From: SHZI01 sp032122615
Lineage (GTDB): Bacteria > Pseudomonadota > Gammaproteobacteria > Steroidobacterales > GCA-2729495
Direction of reading: 5' to 3'
DNA: 21,218 nucleotides
Assembly: GCA_032122615.1 (NCBI GenBank)
Contig: JAQBGF010000185.1
Span: 1 to 21,218 of the forward strand
In this document: positions 1 to 7,458 of the stretch, piece by piece
Layout of the letters: each line of letters starts with the position of its first letter
Position numbering within the stretch: the stretch's first letter is position 1
Position numbers and translations under genes: made by a program
Notes under the pieces: model-generated
Told to the model about the DNA's origin: nothing
Database searches by the model: none
What the model saw: only the letters and a program-made list of their open reading frames with translations

Positions 1-711
1 CAGATTCCGGGCGTTGCGATTGCCGGGCGGGTCTACACCGTTAATCTCGGCATCGAGAAAATCATCCAGAACGTGACTGGCAATCCGGCGATCCGCTTTC
101 TCGTACTCTGTGGCAAGGAATCCCCGGTGTTTCAGCCGGCACAGGGGCTACGCGCGCTGTTCGAAAAGGGTGTTACGGCCGAACGCCGGATTACTGGTGC
201 GCTGGGGCATCTGCCGGTGCTCGACCATATACCCGCCGCGCAGATCGAGGCCTTCCGTCAGCAGGTTGAACTCATCGATCGAACCAATGTGAGCGAGATC
301 GCGTCACTTCGAGATGAGGTTGCTGCGCTCGCTGCCCGCGGTGCGGAGCCCGTCGCTGACGCCGCCTGCTGGGCAGCCGCAGAGCCGGTCGAGTCCGGCA
401 AGATCGTTCGCCTGCCGCCCGGTGGCGGTGGCGCACCCATTGAATATGACACCACCGGTTTCTGGGTCTTTACCCTGGATCGCGATGCGAACCAGATCGT
501 GGCGCACCATCACTTGCCAGATAACACGCCCGCGCACGAGATTCGTGCCCGCACCGCGGAGGGGATCTTGCAGTCCATCGTGCTACACGGGCTGGTGTCG
601 CAAATGGACCATGCCGGTTATCTCGGCATCGAACTTGCCAAGGCAGAGGCGGCGCTGCGTTTCGGCTTGCGCTACGAGCAGGACCAGCACTTGCGCCGTG
701 AGGCAGTTTAG
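1..711 (+). CDS. MtrA-like / DUF4346 protein, 5' end missing
   Basis: The reading frame is open from base 1, so the gene begins upstream; 236 residues are visible. The first 90 or so resemble the cytoplasmic domain of MtrA, the corrinoid-binding subunit of archaeal tetrahydromethanopterin S-methyltransferase: an AGRVYTVNLGIEK stretch, then a NPAIRFLVLCGKES stretch, then GALGHLPVLDHIP. The C-terminal part (about residues 150-236) resembles DUF4346, which accompanies MtrA-like and dihydropteroate-synthase-related domains: a GFWVF strand, a predicted helix ending in GLVSQMDHAGYLG, and ELAKAEAALRFGL. There is no C-terminal membrane helix, so it is probably cytoplasmic. From remembered MtrA sequence, the corrinoid-ligating histidine (His84 in the Methanothermobacter protein) aligns with phenylalanine here (codon 130-132), so cobalamin binding is doubtful. 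Family assignment is fairly secure; function is unknown. Confidence 0.75.
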   Translation, partial: QIPGVAIAGRVYTVNLGIEKIIQNVTGNPAIRFLVLCGKESPVFQPAQGLRALFEKGVTAERRITGALGHLPVLDHIPAAQIEAFRQQVELIDRTNVSEIASLRDEVAALAARGAEPVADAACWAAAEPVESGKIVRLPPGGGGAPIEYDTTGFWVFTLDRDANQIVAHHHLPDNTPAHEIRARTAEGILQSIVLHGLVSQMDHAGYLGIELAKAEAALRFGLRYEQDQHLRREAV

Positions 712-840
712 TAGCGTTACCCTGGAAACTGCCGGCCCGCTGACAGGTCCCCACCTCTCAATATATTGTCGTGCCAGGATGACGTTTGTATGATCGGGTG
801 GAGGATCCGGCCCGAAGGGCGTCGCTGAGGTTTCCGGTTC

Positions 841-2184
841 ATGACTGAAGCGCCGCGCGGCGAGCGCCTAGGACCCATCGAGCTGGCACCGGGCATCATG
901 CCCTCCCACGTCCTGACCAAGCTGTTCGCGGCTTTCGTCGGCATCGGTGCCCTGGCCGGCATTTCGATTCTTCAGAGCTACATCCTGACGGAGCACTTGC
1001 ACGTGCCGCGGGCGCAGCAGGGCACCATTTCCGGCAATCTCTCTTTCTGGACGGAGGTGGTCGGGCTGATCCTGTTTATTCCGTTCGGCATGATGGCCGA
1101 CCGCATTGGGCGCCGGCCGGTGCTCACCTTCGGGTTGATCACGGTGGGTATCGGGTGGGGACTCTATCCGTTTGCTACCACATTTTCGGAACTCATGGTA
1201 TTCCGACTGATCTATGCGGCAGGGGCGGCAGCCACGGCCGGATCTCTGGCCACGCTGGTCAACGACTATCCGATTGAAACGTCGCGCGGCAAGCTGATCG
1301 GCATCACGAGTGCGGCGAATACGCTCGGCACGATGTTCGTCTCGGGCGTAATTGCCCGCATTCCCGACTTCCTGGCCCAGCGTGGCTACGACCCGGTGAC
1401 CGGTGGCCGGGCCATGTTCCTGGTCGGCGGCACACTCTGCATCCTGACAGGGCTACTCACGGCCCGGGGGCTGGCCCCCGGCACGCCGCTGGGTCGCAGT
1501 GCCCGCCCGCCACCTGGCGCACTCGCTGGCAGCATCGTGCGCGCATTGGCTAACCCGCGGATCGTGCTGGCCTATGCCGGCGCGCTGGTGGCGCGCTCGG
1601 ACGTGGTCGTCAAGGGCCTGTTCCTCAGCCTGTGGGCCGTGCATGCCGGACGCGAGGCCGGTCTGGATCCGGGACGTGCCATTGCCCGGTTTGGCACCAT
1701 GATCATCATCATGTACCTCGTGGGGCTGGTGGCGGCGCCGCTCTTCGGCTGGTTCATTGACCGCGTCCACCGGCTTACGGCCATGATTGTGGCGCTGGCC
1801 ACGGCGGCGGCCGGCTACCTGTCCATGCGGTTTCTCACCTCGCCGCTGGACTTCGACATGATCCCGCTGCTGGTACTGCTGACGCTCGGCACGGGTTTCA
1901 TGGTGAAGGCCTCCATGGCGCTGATAGGCCAGGAAGCGCCGGTCGCCGAACGCTCCAGCGTGATCGCGGGCAGCAGTGTCTGCGGCGCGATTGGCATCCT
2001 GATATTCACGGGGGTCGGCGGGAGGTTGTTCGACGCCTGGGGACCCTGGGCGCCCTTCGTGCTCGCTGGCGCCTACCAGTCGGTACTGCTGGTGGTTGCT
2101 ATCGTCATCCGCATCGTCGCACCGGGAGATTCGGTGCGTCCCGCTGTCAGGCCCGGCGGGAGGCTTTATTCGACGCCTCCGTAA
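841..2184 (+). CDS. Major facilitator superfamily (MFS) transporter
   Basis: A 447-residue integral membrane protein with about twelve hydrophobic segments, the normal size for the family. The loop after the second helix holds the MFS motif A (GMMADRIGRRP, near residue 83), and a related GWFIDRVHR loop sits at the equivalent place in the second half. Such proteins move small solutes with a proton or other ion gradient. The substrate cannot be read from the sequence. The ATG at 841 is preceded by only a weak GAGG; an in-frame ATG at 898 would also keep all helices. The gene stands 129 bp after the MtrA-like gene on the same strand, so co-transcription is possible. A minus-strand open frame over its second half is a high-GC shadow. 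Confidence 0.9.
   Translation: MTEAPRGERLGPIELAPGIMPSHVLTKLFAAFVGIGALAGISILQSYILTEHLHVPRAQQGTISGNLSFWTEVVGLILFIPFGMMADRIGRRPVLTFGLITVGIGWGLYPFATTFSELMVFRLIYAAGAAATAGSLATLVNDYPIETSRGKLIGITSAANTLGTMFVSGVIARIPDFLAQRGYDPVTGGRAMFLVGGTLCILTGLLTARGLAPGTPLGRSARPPPGALAGSIVRALANPRIVLAYAGALVARSDVVVKGLFLSLWAVHAGREAGLDPGRAIARFGTMIIIMYLVGLVAAPLFGWFIDRVHRLTAMIVALATAAAGYLSMRFLTSPLDFDMIPLLVLLTLGTGFMVKASMALIGQEAPVAERSSVIAGSSVCGAIGILIFTGVGGRLFDAWGPWAPFVLAGAYQSVLLVVAIVIRIVAPGDSVRPAVRPGGRLYSTPP
2159..2180 (+). terminator. Possible hairpin at the 3' end of the MFS gene
   Basis: GGAGGC at 2159-2164 and GCCTCC at 2175-2180 form a perfect 6-bp inverted repeat with a 10-base loop that ends just before the TAA stop. 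No run of T follows, so a factor-independent terminator is doubtful. The rest of the gap to 2425 shows no gene or convincing promoter by eye. Confidence 0.25.
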
Positions 2185-2425
2185 TTGTCCTGATTGATAA
2201 GACCTCAGCAAGGGGAGTAACTAACCAAGCATCGAGCGAGTCTGGAAGGGAGTGGTGCGGGCAGTCGCCGTGTGGAGAACGCGGGGTGGGGTGAGATCTG
2301 GCTGGAGCGGGGGAAGTCCCAGCTGGAGATGGCTCTGATTGGTGGTGCGCGCAAGGAACCTCTGGAATCTCTCTAAAGGTCCGCAGATCCGAAACTGGGA
2401 ACAACGCAATTCAAGGAAGCTTAGC

Positions 2426-3202
2426 ATGTGGAAATTCAGCAGCATATCTGCGGTGACGATCCTGTCGCTCGTTTTCGCTTTTTCGGCCTTGTTTCCGACG
2501 CCTGGGACGGCTGCCGAACAGGCCGATGCTGAAAAAGCCGCGGGGCACGCCGTCGACGCGATTGAAACAGGACTGATGGCAGTCATCGTTGACGGCCCCC
2601 CGCTCAAATCTGACCAGGTCAAGTCCGCCAACCACCGGGCCTATGGGCGCGGCATGACCTGCGCCGAGTGCCATGTCACGAGTTATGACTTCATGAGCAC
2701 GGCCTCCGCGCAGTTCGTCAACAATTTTCCGCAGCTTTCGCAGGAGGAGATCTGGAACAAGATTGTTGCCTTGCTGCCAGGCCGGGAGCGTTTCGTGCTG
2801 GCCACTGTAAGAAATAACCAGCCGACAGCGACGACCGTGGACATGGTCCTGGATAAGGACGAGGGCGTGTTCTACGTCGTATCTGAAGTTGGTACGGAGA
2901 AGCTGCTCGAGATCCGGGAAAATCCGGCAATCAGTGCTGCGCACTTTCTGGGCTGGACCGTCGCCGAGGGTGGCGCCAAGGAGTGGAAAAGTGTTCAGGT
3001 CAAAGGCACGGCGGAGGTCGTTCCGTCGTCGGACCCGAGATTCTACCCCGCGCTCGTTAAATACAACCTGGTGCGGATCTCCCAGGAAAGAGCAGTGCGC
3101 CGGTTTGACCTCGTTCGCGTGACGCCCAAGCAGATCTACTACTTCGATACGACTCTCGGCGCAGAGCAGAAGGGTATTTACCAGTTCTGGAAGAAGAAAT
3201 AG
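2426..3202 (+). CDS. Secreted heme c plus split-barrel (pyridoxamine-phosphate-oxidase-like) protein
   Basis: A 258-residue protein. The ATG at 2426 has AAGGAAG seven bases upstream and opens a clear signal peptide (hydrophobic core at residues 7-24, likely cleavage near TAA/EQ at 30), so I chose it over the upstream in-frame ATG at 2339. A single CXXCH heme-attachment motif lies at residues 79-83 (CAECH), in a region with no other heme site. From about residue 110 to the end the sequence follows the FMN-binding split-barrel pattern: RFVLATVRNNQP, a GVFYVVSEVGTEK strand and hairpin, ENPAISAAHF, and a late KGTAEVV strand. The two together suggest a periplasmic cytochrome c whose heme could exchange electrons with a flavin or substrate in the barrel. 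Split barrels can also bind heme or F420, so the cofactor is uncertain. Confidence 0.82.
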   Translation: MWKFSSISAVTILSLVFAFSALFPTPGTAAEQADAEKAAGHAVDAIETGLMAVIVDGPPLKSDQVKSANHRAYGRGMTCAECHVTSYDFMSTASAQFVNNFPQLSQEEIWNKIVALLPGRERFVLATVRNNQPTATTVDMVLDKDEGVFYVVSEVGTEKLLEIRENPAISAAHFLGWTVAEGGAKEWKSVQVKGTAEVVPSSDPRFYPALVKYNLVRISQERAVRRFDLVRVTPKQIYYFDTTLGAEQKGIYQFWKKK

Positions 3203-3264
3203 TCAGCCTGCGATTCCTGGTCCAGGCGCCTGCATCGCCACGCATTACCAGCAATGAGTGACCG

Positions 3265-4611
3265 ATGACGCCAGGCAGTGCGTCTCCAAAACTCCTCCAG
3301 GGCCCGGAAGGGCGGACCCTGCGATCGCTGATGGTGCCGATGCTGATCGGCATGGTCGCGATGATCGTCTACAACCTTGCCGATATCTATTTTGTTGCCC
3401 AGCTCGGAACAGCGGAGCTTACCGCCCTGAGCTTCACTATCCCCGTTGTGTTCTTTGTCGGATCGATAACGGTTGGGTTTGGCAACGGTACCTCGGCGGT
3501 TTGCGCGCGTCTGTATGGTGAGAACCGGGTGGAGGACATCGGGCGCGTGACCATGCACGCGGTCTTCCTCGGCGCAGCCACGTGCATCGCTCTCATCATT
3601 ATCGGGCTGTCTACTATTGACCCGTTGTTTCGCCTCCTGGGAGCCAGCGACGCCACGCTCCTGATTATTGAGCGATACATGCGCATCTACTATTTCGGAC
3701 TGCTTTTCATCGTTGGGCCGTTGATAGCAAATCCCGTCTTGCGGTCGTCGGGCGACGCGCGTACACCGGCCATGATCATGCTGGTTTCAGCCGGCGTGAA
3801 CATCATTCTGGATCCGATCCTGATATTTGGCCTGCTGGGGGCGCCTCGTCTCGGGATCGAAGGGGCGGCCGTGGCTAACGTCATTGCCAATTTCGTGGCA
3901 ATGGTTGCCGCGTTCGCGGCGCTGTATTACCGGGCAAACATCGTTTTCCCGAAGACTCCCGCCCTGGGGCAGTTGTTCGAGTCCTGGCGCAGCATTCTGC
4001 ACGTCGGCATCCCGGCCACGACGAGCGCGGCAATCGCCCCGATGACGACCGCGTTCATTACTCACCAGATCGCCGGGTTCGGGCAGTCCGCCGTTGCCGG
4101 ATACGGCATAGCCTCGCGCATGGAGAGCCTGGCGCTGCTGGTCATGGTGGCACTCGGAACGGCGGTAACTCCGTTTGTCGGGCAGAATTTCGGTGCCAGA
4201 AGAATGGACAGGGTGGCAAACGGGATACGGTGGTGCCAGCGGTTCTTCGTGGCCTACGGCGTGGCGGTGGCCGTCGTGCTGGCTGTCGCTGCACCGTACA
4301 TTGTGGCTGCTTTCACGGTCAATGAGACGGCCATATCAGCGGCACTCCTGCACATGAGAATTGTGCCGGCAAGTTACCTGGCCGTCGGGTTTGCGCTGGC
4401 GGCGACTAATTCCCTGAATGCCATTGGCCGGCCGCTCCCGGCCATGTTTATTTCCCTGACTCGAACGATCCTGGTCTATGCGCCCCTTGCCTACGCTTTC
4501 TCACAGGTACTCGGCCTGGTTGGGATCTTTGTGGCAGCCTTTACGGCAAATTTTATTGCTGGTGCGCTTGGCCTGATCCTGTACCGAAGAATTCTGCTGC
4601 AGATCAGGTAA
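3265..4611 (+). CDS. MATE family efflux transporter
   Basis: A 448-residue polytopic membrane protein of normal MATE length with about twelve helices in two similar halves. The N-terminus reads LLQGPEGRTLRSLMVPMLIG, the usual lead into helix 1, which supports the ATG at 3265. NPVLRSSGDARTPAMIML and the following DPILIFGLLGAPRLGIEGAA stretch are typical of the first half, and GYGIASRMESLALL plus the GQNFGARRMDR loop of the second. MATE proteins exchange sodium or protons for organic cations, toxins or metabolites; the substrate is not evident. It follows the heme c/split-barrel gene after 62 bp and converges on the ferredoxin gene with a 19-bp gap. Confidence 0.93.
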   Translation: MTPGSASPKLLQGPEGRTLRSLMVPMLIGMVAMIVYNLADIYFVAQLGTAELTALSFTIPVVFFVGSITVGFGNGTSAVCARLYGENRVEDIGRVTMHAVFLGAATCIALIIIGLSTIDPLFRLLGASDATLLIIERYMRIYYFGLLFIVGPLIANPVLRSSGDARTPAMIMLVSAGVNIILDPILIFGLLGAPRLGIEGAAVANVIANFVAMVAAFAALYYRANIVFPKTPALGQLFESWRSILHVGIPATTSAAIAPMTTAFITHQIAGFGQSAVAGYGIASRMESLALLVMVALGTAVTPFVGQNFGARRMDRVANGIRWCQRFFVAYGVAVAVVLAVAAPYIVAAFTVNETAISAALLHMRIVPASYLAVGFALAATNSLNAIGRPLPAMFISLTRTILVYAPLAYAFSQVLGLVGIFVAAFTANFIAGALGLILYRRILLQIR

Positions 4612-4630
4612 AGGGGGATGTATCGCGTGC

Positions 4631-4921
4631 TTACGTATTATCTACTGCCTTGCCAGGAAGTCGGGGTTCTTCACCGGGATGAAGACCTGCCCAGCGCTGC
4701 AGCAGGGTTTCCCGGGACTCAACCCGCTCCGGATCCCACTCGATGGCCGTCTCAACCGGGCAGACCGTGATGCACCTCGGGCTCTCGTGTGCGCCGACAC
4801 ATTCGGTGCAGTGGCTTGGATCAATCACGTGAATACTCTTGCCGCCGCTTATCGCCTCATTGGGGCAATCTGAAACACATGCATAGCAATTCAGGCAGTC
4901 AGCCGTTATTCGCAGAGCCAT
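4631..4921 (-). CDS. YfhL-type 2[4Fe-4S] ferredoxin
   Basis: A 96-residue ferredoxin with two cluster motifs: CX2CX2CX3CP at residues 9-20 and CX2CX8CX3CP at residues 38-55. The eight-residue spacing in the second motif and the CTECVG segment mark the YfhL / Allochromatium-type group, whose clusters have very low and unequal potentials. The C-terminal tail after residue 60 is longer and more charged than usual. A GGGAG ribosome site precedes the ATG and overlaps the end of the upstream flavoprotein gene, only 15 bp away, so the two form an operon. It is the obvious electron carrier between the 2-oxoacid:ferredoxin oxidoreductase at 7424-10386 and the flavoprotein beside it. Family is clear; the partners are inferred from position. 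Confidence 0.93.
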   Translation of the reverse strand: MALRITADCLNCYACVSDCPNEAISGGKSIHVIDPSHCTECVGAHESPRCITVCPVETAIEWDPERVESRETLLQRWAGLHPGEEPRLPGKAVDNT

Positions 4922-4936
4922 TGCAAACTCTCCCGC

Positions 4937-6256
4937 TCAATGGGCAGGCTGGCGGCCGACGCTGTCCCGGTCGCGGGGGAGAAGTTTTGCGCAAATCTCC
5001 GGCAGTTCCTGCTCCAGTTGGTGGCGGTTCTCGATGATGATGTCATTGGGCAGGCCGGATACTCCATGCCTGCTGATCCACTCGAACAGGATATCGGTTT
5101 CTGCATCCTGAAGTGCCTGAGTGAAGTCCCTCACGCCCGCGACCCGGCGGTTGTACTCGCGACTGAAATAATTGAAAGCATGCTGCCAATAGTCGTTGTA
5201 CAACGCGTTGGCGCCATCGGCACCACGTTCGATTGCCTCTTTGCTGCAGCGGGCGGCGGTAAAGCCACAGCCCAGGGCCCCCTTGATGGCCGTCTCGGCA
5301 AATGCAGCGTTGTCTCCGACGCAAATGACATTGCCGCGTGCCGCGTCGCGAATGGCCGGTCTTCGATCCATGTTGCAGGCCTGCTTGGCGACAACCGTCG
5401 AACCAGCGAATATCTCGCTGAAGGGGGAGTTGGTCAGGAACTTGTTCAGCACCTCTGGCAGGCTGATGTCCGCATCGACGCTTGCCGCGGCACTGAGCTG
5501 AAACATGCCCGGCGGCCACGGCCCCAGATTGACAATTCCGGGATGCAGGGAGGGTACACAGAGCCTTACGCGACGCAGCTCCGGAAAAGGAAATGTCACG
5601 CGGTCAATTACAAAACTCATGAATTTCAGCCGTCCCGGTCCCGCCGATCGGCCGTTATTGAAGCCGAGCTGTTCAATGAGAGGCGAAAATGACCCATCGG
5701 CTATGATTGCCCGGCGGGCGCTCAGCACCGCCTCCCCGGTATCCGACTTGAGCACTACGCTCACCCCGTCCGGCGTGTCCTGGATGGACTGACACCTGGT
5801 GCCGGCGCGTATTTCACAGGCCGCAGCGGAGGCCTCGGCAAGCAATCCCTGCAGAAGCTGCTCTTTGTCTATAACGAACGCTTCAATATCCCGGCTCGAG
5901 TGGAACCGGCTAAAGGAATGTCCCGAGGGGGAGACGAACGTTTCGTTGAAGACGGGGTTAAGCTCACCCCGATAGTCGATAACCGCGTCCGACGGCATAT
6001 TTTGCAGATGGATGCGGTGATGCTGACTGCCGACCTCAATGGTCACGCTGATCCGTTTCAGATTTTCGTCAGTCGCGACTGCGTTCGACGAAAAGCCGCC
6101 AGCACCGAGACGCAAACTGCGGCTACAAAACCGCGTAACGCGACCAGCCTCGTTGTTTTTCTCGACCAGCAGTACCTTGAGGCCATCCCGCGCGGCGGTG
6201 CGCGCTGCCATACAGCCGCCTGGTCCGCCGCCAATAATAATCAGGTCATATTTCAC
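4937..6256 (-). CDS. Geranylgeranyl-reductase-like FAD-dependent oxidoreductase
   Basis: A 439-residue flavoprotein. Residues 1-35 form the dinucleotide-binding fold (DLIIIGGGPGGCMAARTA, with the acidic residue in VEKNNEAG). A second FAD motif, VICVGDNAAFAETAIKGALG, lies about three quarters through and includes the Gly-Asp that contacts the FAD ribityl chain. This arrangement is shared by geranylgeranyl reductases, digeranylgeranylglycerophospholipid reductases and related p-hydroxybenzoate-hydroxylase-fold enzymes. The first codon is GTG and its ribosome site is weak. Reduction of isoprenoid chains by the archaeal members needs ferredoxin, and a ferredoxin gene follows 15 bp downstream. A role in reducing an isoprenoid (quinone side chain, carotenoid or lipid) or another unsaturated substrate is therefore plausible but unproven. 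Confidence 0.8.
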   Translation of the reverse strand: MKYDLIIIGGGPGGCMAARTAARDGLKVLLVEKNNEAGRVTRFCSRSLRLGAGGFSSNAVATDENLKRISVTIEVGSQHHRIHLQNMPSDAVIDYRGELNPVFNETFVSPSGHSFSRFHSSRDIEAFVIDKEQLLQGLLAEASAAACEIRAGTRCQSIQDTPDGVSVVLKSDTGEAVLSARRAIIADGSFSPLIEQLGFNNGRSAGPGRLKFMSFVIDRVTFPFPELRRVRLCVPSLHPGIVNLGPWPPGMFQLSAAASVDADISLPEVLNKFLTNSPFSEIFAGSTVVAKQACNMDRRPAIRDAARGNVICVGDNAAFAETAIKGALGCGFTAARCSKEAIERGADGANALYNDYWQHAFNYFSREYNRRVAGVRDFTQALQDAETDILFEWISRHGVSGLPNDIIIENRHQLEQELPEICAKLLPRDRDSVGRQPAH

Positions 6257-6319
6257 GCTTGACAGCCCGTGGGGTGGACCTAAAGTCGGGTCGATTCATG
6301 GAACCCCGCACCGAAACCA

Positions 6320-6344
6320 ATGCATAGCAATGCATAGCAATGCA
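6320..6344. repeat. 10-bp tandem repeat, two and a half copies
   Basis: TGCATAGCAA occurs at 6321-6330 and 6331-6340, followed by a partial TGCA. The 10-bp period is close to one helical turn, so the copies face the same side of DNA, as operator half-sites often do. It lies upstream of the minus-strand flavoprotein gene, about 65 to 90 bp from its start codon. Confidence 0.6.
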
Positions 6345-6366
6345 CTTTAAATTATCCGAATCCCAA

Positions 6367-6382
6367 CTAATTGATATATTAG
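6367..6382. promoter_or_regulatory. Short AT-rich inverted repeat
   Basis: CTAAT (6367-6371) and ATTAG (6378-6382) are perfect 5-bp inverted arms around TGATAT. It contains TTGAT, one half of the FNR/CRP-family consensus, but the other half (ATCAA at the right spacing) is not present. A regulator site is possible; the evidence is weak. Confidence 0.3.
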
Positions 6383-6552
6383 GTTTCTTTTAGCCCTTTT
6401 GCCAATGCCCGATACCGTCGAACACCCAGCATGATCGATATGCCCACAGAGTTTGAGCGACCTGCCGCCGGCCACGCCGATCGAGTACCGCGACCTCAGC
6501 CTCCTGCGCGAAGGCTACTCCGTGCTGCAAGTCTGGAAGAGCAACGACAACC

Positions 6553-7458
6553 ATGCTTGATTTCGACAAGACGCTGATCGGCAGCGACGACCTGCCGCTC
6601 TTTTCACGGCGGATTTTGTTCTGCACGCCACGCAACTATGCAGCCAAGCTGGCAAGGCTGCTGGTTCTGAGAGGCGCGAGGCCAGTCTGGATGCCCACCA
6701 TCGTCATTGAGCCGCTGGTGGACTATAGGGAACTTGATCTCGCCATCATGAATCTGGCGGAGTATGACTGGCTTGCTTTCACAAGCCGCAACGGGATTGA
6801 GGCTTTTTTCGACCGGTTGGACGCCCTCGGCCTTGATACTGGCGTGTTCAAGAAGACGAAACTGGCTGCGCTCGGCAACGACGGCAAGGCTCTCGAGGAC
6901 CGGGGCATTCGGGTTGCCTGCCTGCCGCCCGAAGCCACCACCAGGGGTATCGTCGAGGAACTACAGCGCCGCGGGGAAAACCATGGCCGGATACTCCTGC
7001 CGGTTCCCGTGGTGCGCGGGATGCAGGAGCCTGACGTCATTCCGAATCTCGTCGGCTGGCTCCGCGAGGCAGGCATGGACCCGCACCGGGTGCCGGCCTA
7101 TACGACGAGGCGGGTATCAGATGGTCTCGAAGCCGAGACGCGAATGATCATTGATGGAGAAGTCGATCTGCTCGCCTTTACCAGCGTCGGGGAAATAGAA
7201 AGCCTGCTGTACGTACTCGGTGATCGACGCGACGTTCTCGATCGTTACACCACCGCCTGCTACGGTCCCATGACGGCTGGGGGCGCAAGACAACGCGGCA
7301 TTCATGTGGATATCGTTTCGCCAGACAATTCGGCGTTCGAGCACTACGTCGAAGCCATGGAAAAGTACTTCCGTGAGAACCGGGGACCCCATCGGCGTCA
7401 GGGGCGCTCTGGCTGCATCGGGACTAGGAGTTTACCTCCCAGGTTTCGCCTGACCTGA
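6553..7458 (+). CDS. hemD: Uroporphyrinogen-III synthase family protein
   Basis: A 301-residue protein with the HemD two-lobe pattern: RRILFCTPRNYAAKLARLL near the N-terminus, YDWLAFTSRNGIEAFF around residue 75, a central LAALGNDGKALEDRG, and the second-lobe DLLAFTSVGEIESLL near residue 213. HemD closes and inverts ring D of hydroxymethylbilane to give uroporphyrinogen III, the precursor of heme, siroheme and cobalamin. It is longer than the usual 250-270 residues because of a basic C-terminal tail that overlaps, tail to tail, the last 35 bp of korB. A GGAAGA lies 12 bases before the ATG. HemD sequences diverge strongly, so the family call is fair and the activity likely. It may be a second, specialised copy because no other heme-pathway synthase gene adjoins it. 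Confidence 0.78.
   Translation: MLDFDKTLIGSDDLPLFSRRILFCTPRNYAAKLARLLVLRGARPVWMPTIVIEPLVDYRELDLAIMNLAEYDWLAFTSRNGIEAFFDRLDALGLDTGVFKKTKLAALGNDGKALEDRGIRVACLPPEATTRGIVEELQRRGENHGRILLPVPVVRGMQEPDVIPNLVGWLREAGMDPHRVPAYTTRRVSDGLEAETRMIIDGEVDLLAFTSVGEIESLLYVLGDRRDVLDRYTTACYGPMTAGGARQRGIHVDIVSPDNSAFEHYVEAMEKYFRENRGPHRRQGRSGCIGTRSLPPRFRLT

Larger units (their letters stand above)
6257..6552. promoter_or_regulatory. Divergent intergenic region, flavoprotein/ferredoxin operon versus hemD
   Basis: This 296-bp gap separates two divergent transcription units and so should hold both promoters. Its centre (about 6343-6400) is much richer in A and T than the surroundings. It contains a 10-bp tandem repeat and a short inverted repeat, listed separately. 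I could not place a -35/-10 pair with confidence on either strand. From 6435 to 6560 a short frame is open without an ATG; I do not consider it a gene. Confidence 0.5.

Noticed and set aside
1453..2211. 252-residue open frame on the minus strand over the MFS gene
   Set aside because: Composition is rich in Arg, Gln, His and Gly without domains, typical of the antisense of a GC-rich membrane protein gene.
4872..4890. Near-identical 19-mer shared by the ferredoxin gene and the repeat at 6313-6331 (17 of 19 bases)
   Set aside because: It first suggested a duplicated ferredoxin fragment, but similarity stops after about 21 bp and a 12-bp exact match is expected by chance in 21 kb.
6435..6560. 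Short open frame before hemD ending in VLQVWKSNDNHA
   Set aside because: No ATG or GTG start and no ribosome site; it overlaps the hemD start and matches nothing I know. It might be a remnant of a lost gene, but I cannot support that.
6553..6591. DFDKTL at the HemD N-terminus, like a HAD phosphatase motif I
   Set aside because: No other HAD motif or domain follows; the rest is a normal HemD fold.
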